Source: Lysinibacillus sphaericus (GTDB taxonomy: Bacteria > Bacillota > Bacilli > Bacillales_A > Planococcaceae). From it: 64,000 bases of DNA. The DNA is taken from assembly GCF_002982115.1 (NCBI RefSeq), contig NZ_CP019980.1:4162001-4226000 (forward strand), written 5' to 3'. A program made the translations under genes and the position numbers. Below, piece after piece: positions 61,116-64,000 of the stretch; the stretch's first letter is position 1, and every line of letters begins with the position of its first letter. The notes under the pieces were generated by a model. It had not been told where the DNA came from and searched no databases. It saw nothing but the letters and a program-made list of their open reading frames with translations.

Positions 61116-62182
61116 CATTTGTGTAGCTGTTTGCGAAGATATTGTTGATGGTCAAGTATGCGTTGATCGTTTGGTTTATGGTGGCGTGCTGCTTCATTGT
61201 GTTCATAGGCATTTTCATAAAGCCGTAATCGATCATATAATAGACTTAATTGATAATGCGGTATCCATGTTGAGTATGCTCGTTTGTAAACGCCAATAGT
61301 GCAAGGCGTTACTTGTAAAGCTTGGGAATACCAATAAATTGCTTCCTTATTTTTCGATTGCGCCATAAAGTGTTGGCCGATTCGACAGCATGTTTCCGGT
61401 TTTGGCTGATCATACAATAATGATTGAAAAACGGCCTGTGTCGCATTCTTGGTATCTTGTAATTGCTCATAGCAATCTGCTAAATTTAAACAAGCTTGAA
61501 CTTGGGCCTCAGATGTTTCGAGTGCTGTATCTAAAAATGTATGATAGTGATTAATTGCTTCTAAAAAACGGCTGTGTTGTTTTAATTCATTTGCATAATG
61601 GAAAAAATCTCTTGGCGCAAATGTATATCCGTCTGCTATTAACCGCTCATATATGCGTAGATTACGAGCTGTTTGTTGCTTTACTGGTACATGCACAACT
61701 GCTACATCACTTTTATAGATGTTACCTGTTACATCCAAAAACTCATGCACTGCTCCCTGCCACTGATAATGACGTGCTCGCTTTACTAACCGGTATCTTT
61801 TTTCACTCGTTGCGACAGTCCCATCCGCCTCTAGCGTTACAACATAATCCATTGAAACTGCATCGATGCTTGGATAAAGAAATTGCTTTAATTGTACTAA
61901 CTTTTGCTGATGTTCAGATGTGAGCACATCATCTGCATCAAGCCACAAAATATAATCTTTCGTTGCTTGCTGGAAGGAAAAGTTCCGCGCCTTTGCAAAA
62001 TCATCGCACCACGGAAAATCAAAAATTCTAGAGGTATAGTGCTGTGCAATATCCTTTGTACGATCAGTTGAGCCAGTATCAATAATATTGATTTCATCCA
62101 CTACATGTTGGACGGAATCTAAACATCTTTCGAGCAAGCTTTCTTCATTTTTGACAATCATACATAAACTAATCGTTATCAT
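61115..62182 (-). CDS. Family 2 glycosyltransferase with TPR-like C-terminus
   Basis: The 355-residue protein has an N-terminal GT2 domain: ISLCMIVKNEESLLERCLDSV, IIDTGSTDRTKDIA, and the DxD-type metal site ILWLDADDVL, with YQWQGAVHEFL. From about residue 195 it has helical TPR-like repeats (FHYANELKQHSRFLEAINHYHTFLDTAL; QVQACLNLADCYEQLQDTKNATQAVFQSLL; CCRIGQHFMAQSKNKEAIYWYSQAL). This combination is like SunS-type or tetratricopeptide glycosyltransferases; the acceptor is unknown. Its stop lies at the end of the 21-bp array. Confidence 0.85.
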   Translation of the reverse strand: MITISLCMIVKNEESLLERCLDSVQHVVDEINIIDTGSTDRTKDIAQHYTSRIFDFPWCDDFAKARNFSFQQATKDYILWLDADDVLTSEHQQKLVQLKQFLYPSIDAVSMDYVVTLEADGTVATSEKRYRLVKRARHYQWQGAVHEFLDVTGNIYKSDVAVVHVPVKQQTARNLRIYERLIADGYTFAPRDFFHYANELKQHSRFLEAINHYHTFLDTALETSEAQVQACLNLADCYEQLQDTKNATQAVFQSLLYDQPKPETCCRIGQHFMAQSKNKEAIYWYSQALQVTPCTIGVYKRAYSTWIPHYQLSLLYDRLRLYENAYEHNEAARHHKPNDQRILDHQQYLRKQLHK

Positions 62183-62249
62183 TAGGACCCTCCTTTATGT
62201 AAGTAATATATGCAGGCTAGAAAATTTGCACGCTGTTATCTAAATGCAC

Positions 62250-62281
62250 AAAAAAAACGAACGGCAACTGCGCCGCTCGTT
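62250..62281 (-). terminator. Terminator after the 249-residue protein gene
   Basis: AACGAACGGC pairs with GCCGCTCGTT (one mismatch) around a short loop, followed by seven Ts on the minus strand. Confidence 0.75.
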
Positions 62282-62288
62282 CTCGCAT

Positions 62289-63038
62289 TTATAAATATTG
62301 TGCTCGCCATTGTGGCTGCTCTTGGTCTGTAAGTTGCTGTTCTAGCTCTTCGTCCCATTTATTTAACAAAGTATTCCATACACGAACGTAGATAATATCT
62401 TGTTCCTTATCGTAAAGAAGAAATTCTAGACATGGAATATCATTGATTTGTTTCGCTTCTGATGTCACAATGGTTTCGATTATTTTCTGCGAGCTTGATG
62501 CTTCTTCCTCTCCCTGCTGTAAAGCTATAAGCAACATTGCCTCATCAAATTGTTCTTGTTGCTCTGCCTCTTTATCAACATAACGATAAGGAGCTGGCAA
62601 CTCATCAAATTCCTCTATCTCGTCTTCTCCAACAGGGAGAATCGCTTGGTGGCATGGACTAAATAACAAAGTCGCTGTTTCGACTTCTAACTCCTCTTCG
62701 AAAATGCCACGTGCCAACTGTTGTTGTCCTTTAGGGGTTAATGTATAGAAGCCCTCTGATTGCTCGATAAGACGCACGCGAGACATTAATGATACTAAAT
62801 CCTCAATAAACAGTGGGTCTACTAGTAAAAGCTCACTTAACTCCTGCACATTTTGAAAATTCGCTTCCTGCATGCTTATTAACAGCATTTGCATCAAGAC
62901 ATCCATCGTAGAGCGACGAATCGGCTCATATGTTACCTCAATGGTACGAATTGGAATGCACCAATCCGTTGCCTTTACTATTTTGACATGACGATTTTGT
63001 TGTAACTCTCTCATTAAACGTTGCTGTTTTTTCAACAC
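62289..63038 (-). CDS. Winged-helix-like protein downstream of a helicase, unknown function
   Basis: A 249-residue protein with an N-terminal basic segment and IEVTYEPIRRSTMDVLMQMLL. The next region (about residues 50-110) resembles a winged helix (FQNVQELSELLLVDPLFIEDLVSLMSRVRLIEQSEGFYTLTPKGQQQLARGIF). A strongly acidic middle (EDEIEEFDELPAPY, DKEAEQQEQFDEA) and a C-terminal beta-rich part follow. The GTG start lies 6 bases past an AGGTGA SD at the very end of the helicase gene, so the two are coupled. I do not recognise the family. Confidence 0.7.
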   Translation of the reverse strand: MLKKQQRLMRELQQNRHVKIVKATDWCIPIRTIEVTYEPIRRSTMDVLMQMLLISMQEANFQNVQELSELLLVDPLFIEDLVSLMSRVRLIEQSEGFYTLTPKGQQQLARGIFEEELEVETATLLFSPCHQAILPVGEDEIEEFDELPAPYRYVDKEAEQQEQFDEAMLLIALQQGEEEASSSQKIIETIVTSEAKQINDIPCLEFLLYDKEQDIIYVRVWNTLLNKWDEELEQQLTDQEQPQWRAQYL

Positions 63039-63039
63039 C

Positions 63040-64000
63040 CTACATCACCTGTCCTTTATGATTACGTAAGCCATTGTAGGATTTCACCGTTGTTAAAAGA
63101 TTGCTGTACATATCACGTGTATCCTGATGTTTCGCACGTTTTGCAAACATATCAGCACTGCCGACAAGCATTAACAGTTCTCGCGCACGAGATAGCGCGA
63201 CATTTAACCTGCGATAATCTCTCGCAAAGCCAATGTCCCCTCCCTTTGGCGTATTCCGCACCATACTCACTAAGATGACATCCATCTCCATCCCTTGGAA
63301 CTTATCGACTGTGCCCGTTCTAAATTGGAGATGTGGTAACTGTAATTCTTGCTGAAGAAGGCGATTAATTTTCTTCACCTGCTCGCCATAGAAGCTAATA
63401 ACGCCTACACTTTTTTGTGCATCCTGTGGTATGCGACCAGCCTTTTTCGCTTCCATTACAGCACTATTTAAGTCTGTTAAAATACTGCGGATTGTTTGTA
63501 GTTCTCCTTCATTATAACGACTTGTGCCACCCTTAACTTGTTCCTCTAAAAACGGTCTTTCCGCTGGCATATCAATCCATAGCAAATGATCATCACGACC
63601 GACAAATTGCCCTTCTAAGCCATGGTCACGGGCTGCATCCGAATCTGGTAATCCACATTGCAAGCCGTTTTCTTCCTTAGCGTAAAATGGTGTAATGCTG
63701 TGCATGATTTTTTCATGCATACGATACTGCAATGCAAGCATTTGCTTATGTGTTGAAGGTAGGTTATTAAATAATCGCTCAAATAGCGACTCACGAAGCA
63801 AGCTTTTCAACTCTTGCGCCCCATCAAAATTAGGATTTTCTTCTAGCATTCCTTTCAATGTTTCCTCCAACGTATCATCACCAAGCAACGGAGGTAATTG
63901 ATGATGGTCACCCACTAAAATAATTTTTTTGCCTTTTAGCATTGGTAATAATAGCTCTGGCGGTGTAGCCTTCGATACTTCGTCGATTATTACAACATCA
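63040..64000 (-). CDS. Superfamily 1 DNA/RNA helicase (Upf1-like, N-terminus beyond window)
   Basis: About 320 residues of the C-terminal part are visible; the frame is open to the right edge. It holds motif II as DVVIIDEVSKATPPELL, motif III LVGDHHQLPPLLGD, then LSRARELLMLVGS and GTVDKFQGMEMDVILVSMVRN typical of motifs V and VI of AAA_11/AAA_12 (Upf1-like) helicases. The role (repair, RNA metabolism or defence) is not clear. It is followed at once by the winged-helix-like gene. Confidence 0.87.
   Translation of the reverse strand, partial: DVVIIDEVSKATPPELLLPMLKGKKIILVGDHHQLPPLLGDDTLEETLKGMLEENPNFDGAQELKSLLRESLFERLFNNLPSTHKQMLALQYRMHEKIMHSITPFYAKEENGLQCGLPDSDAARDHGLEGQFVGRDDHLLWIDMPAERPFLEEQVKGGTSRYNEGELQTIRSILTDLNSAVMEAKKAGRIPQDAQKSVGVISFYGEQVKKINRLLQQELQLPHLQFRTGTVDKFQGMEMDVILVSMVRNTPKGGDIGFARDYRRLNVALSRARELLMLVGSADMFAKRAKHQDTRDMYSNLLTTVKSYNGLRNHKGQVM

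Noticed and set aside
60961-61236. 91-residue minus-strand frame with repeated RNTRGVK-FTRERE
   Set aside because: This is the second 21-bp array read in frame and overlaps the glycosyltransferase gene.

Overview
The window looks like chromosomal DNA of a spore-forming Bacillaceae close to Lysinibacillus. The evidence is the low-GC coding style, frequent TTG and GTG starts behind strong Shine-Dalgarno (SD) sites, sporulation and germination genes (rsfA, cwlJ, gerQ), bacillithiol synthesis (yojF-bshB2), and gene order shared with Bacillus subtilis (ywfO/rsfA/lipL/hemQ, gerQ/ywdK/ywdI/ung/pdxK, the yng leucine operon). I see no rRNA, tRNA, CRISPR, prophage or intact insertion sequence. Most of the window is core metabolism; the unusual content is small dispersed DNA repeats and tiny membrane proteins.

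Layout. 1-4.2 kb: ywfO (cut by the left edge), a DUF1450 protein, rsfA, lipL, hemQ. 4.2-6.2 kb: two paralogous small membrane proteins on either side of a MITE-like repeat, then cwlJ-gerQ for spore germination. 6.2-11.2 kb: M20 amidohydrolase, ywdK, ywdI, a Cys-rich protein, ung, pdxK, acyl-CoA thioesterase. 11.4-15.6 kb: small coiled-coil protein, yojF-bshB2, TerC-family protein, ilvA. 15.7-17.3 kb: an exported beta-helix protein bracketed by copies of a short repeat. 17.3-20.4 kb: an ABC importer of the DUF534/TrpXYZ type. 20.9-22.1 kb: two exported proteins of unknown function. 22.4-24.5 kb: a preQ1-I riboswitch with a QueT-family transporter, and a Trp T-box with a lone trpB. 24.9-35.4 kb: acyl-CoA ligase, threonine dehydrogenase, chemotaxis receptor, SEDS protein, class III transaminase with a divergent PucR regulator, and mtnU. 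35.8-42.2 kb: small membrane protein, polysaccharide deacetylase, mtnE, metNIQ, kbl. 42.4-45.8 kb: P-loop protein, YbaK, SprA-like protein, VanZ-like protein. 46-54.6 kb: the seven-gene leucine/isovalerate catabolic operon with a TetR regulator and a perfect palindromic operator. 55-64 kb: beta-lactamase-fold hydrolase, topB, a 44-residue membrane peptide, TPR glycosyltransferase, and a helicase (cut by the right edge) with a winged-helix-like partner.

How the genes work together. CwlJ and GerQ act together in cortex hydrolysis. YngJ, I, H, HB, G, F and E carry isovaleryl-CoA to HMG-CoA cleavage products. Tdh and Kbl, 13 kb apart here, degrade threonine to glycine. MtnU and MtnE (methionine salvage) sit beside the MetNIQ methionine importer. 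The ABC importer and the T-box-controlled trpB may serve tryptophan supply.

Three DNA repeat families stand out. (i) A roughly 225-318 bp element has 15-bp inverted ends and an internal hairpin that looks like a bidirectional terminator (three full copies and two fragments). (ii) Two tandem arrays have exact 21-bp spacing and related cores, each next to the 3' end of a minus-strand gene. (iii) A short GTGCCWGKCAC repeat occurs at six sites; one copy supplies the last residues of MtnU. These arrays and elements are the best candidates for undescribed biology here.
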